A stretch of 5,416 nucleotides of DNA from Microcaldota archaeon (GTDB lineage: Archaea; Micrarchaeota; Micrarchaeia; Micrarchaeales; Micrarchaeaceae), in NCBI GenBank assembly GCA_021819045.1, contig JAKASM010000036.1, positions 1 through 5,416 of the forward strand, in the 5' to 3' direction. Below are positions 5,397 to 5,416 of this stretch, piece after piece. The stretch's first letter is position 1; each line of letters begins with the position of its first letter. A program made the position numbers and the translations under genes. The notes beneath the pieces are model-generated. The model had not been told where the DNA came from and did not search any database. It saw nothing but the letters and a program-made list of their open reading frames with translations.

Positions 5397-5416
5397 TCCA
5401 AAAAATTTTGCTCTGT

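Overview
This looks like a piece of an archaeal chromosome. The signs are TATA boxes about 25 bases upstream of a start codon with no leader (speB), GGTGAG-type Shine-Dalgarno sites inside tightly packed gene clusters, prepilin-like proteins with very short signal segments of the class III (type IV pilin) kind, and many N-glycosylation sequons in the exported proteins only. Moderate GC, compact genes and a multi-gene pilin-like cluster would suit a small-genome lineage such as Micrarchaeota/ARMAN (DPANN) or a Thermoplasmatales relative. That placement is inference and no marker gene in the window settles it.

Left part (1-1498, minus strand): a two-gene unit read leftward. It starts with a RimJ/RimL-like GNAT acetyltransferase, whose homology runs upstream of its first ATG into a stretch with no ATG, GTG or TTG. 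Ten bases later comes an M1-family zinc aminopeptidase, cut by the window edge just after its GAMEN motif. An AT-rich spacer of about 80 bases carries back-to-back promoters for this unit and for speB.

Middle part (1499-2998, plus strand): a ureohydrolase of the agmatinase family with all six expected metal ligands, probably translated from a leaderless mRNA. It is followed by an unrecognised 195-residue protein with a helical N-terminal half and a possible C-terminal winged helix. The spacer between them has its own TATA box and a perfect 16-bp palindrome overlapping the box's downstream edge, a good candidate operator.

Right part (3015-5416, minus strand): four tightly packed or overlapping genes read leftward (111, 445, 130 and 105 residues), converging on the middle unit with only 16 bases between stop codons. 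All four have one hydrophobic N-terminal helix in the style of type IV pilins or pseudopilins, followed by a probably extracytoplasmic domain. The 445-residue member has a cysteine/tryptophan-rich module and 16 sequons, and the 130-residue member has six cysteines. I read this as a set of pilin-like subunits for one surface filament or secretion pseudopilus. It is the most interesting part of the window. The ATPase and membrane platform expected for such a machine are not visible here and would have to lie to the right or elsewhere. No RNA genes, insertion sequences, CRISPR arrays or gene-free stretches over 300 bases were seen.
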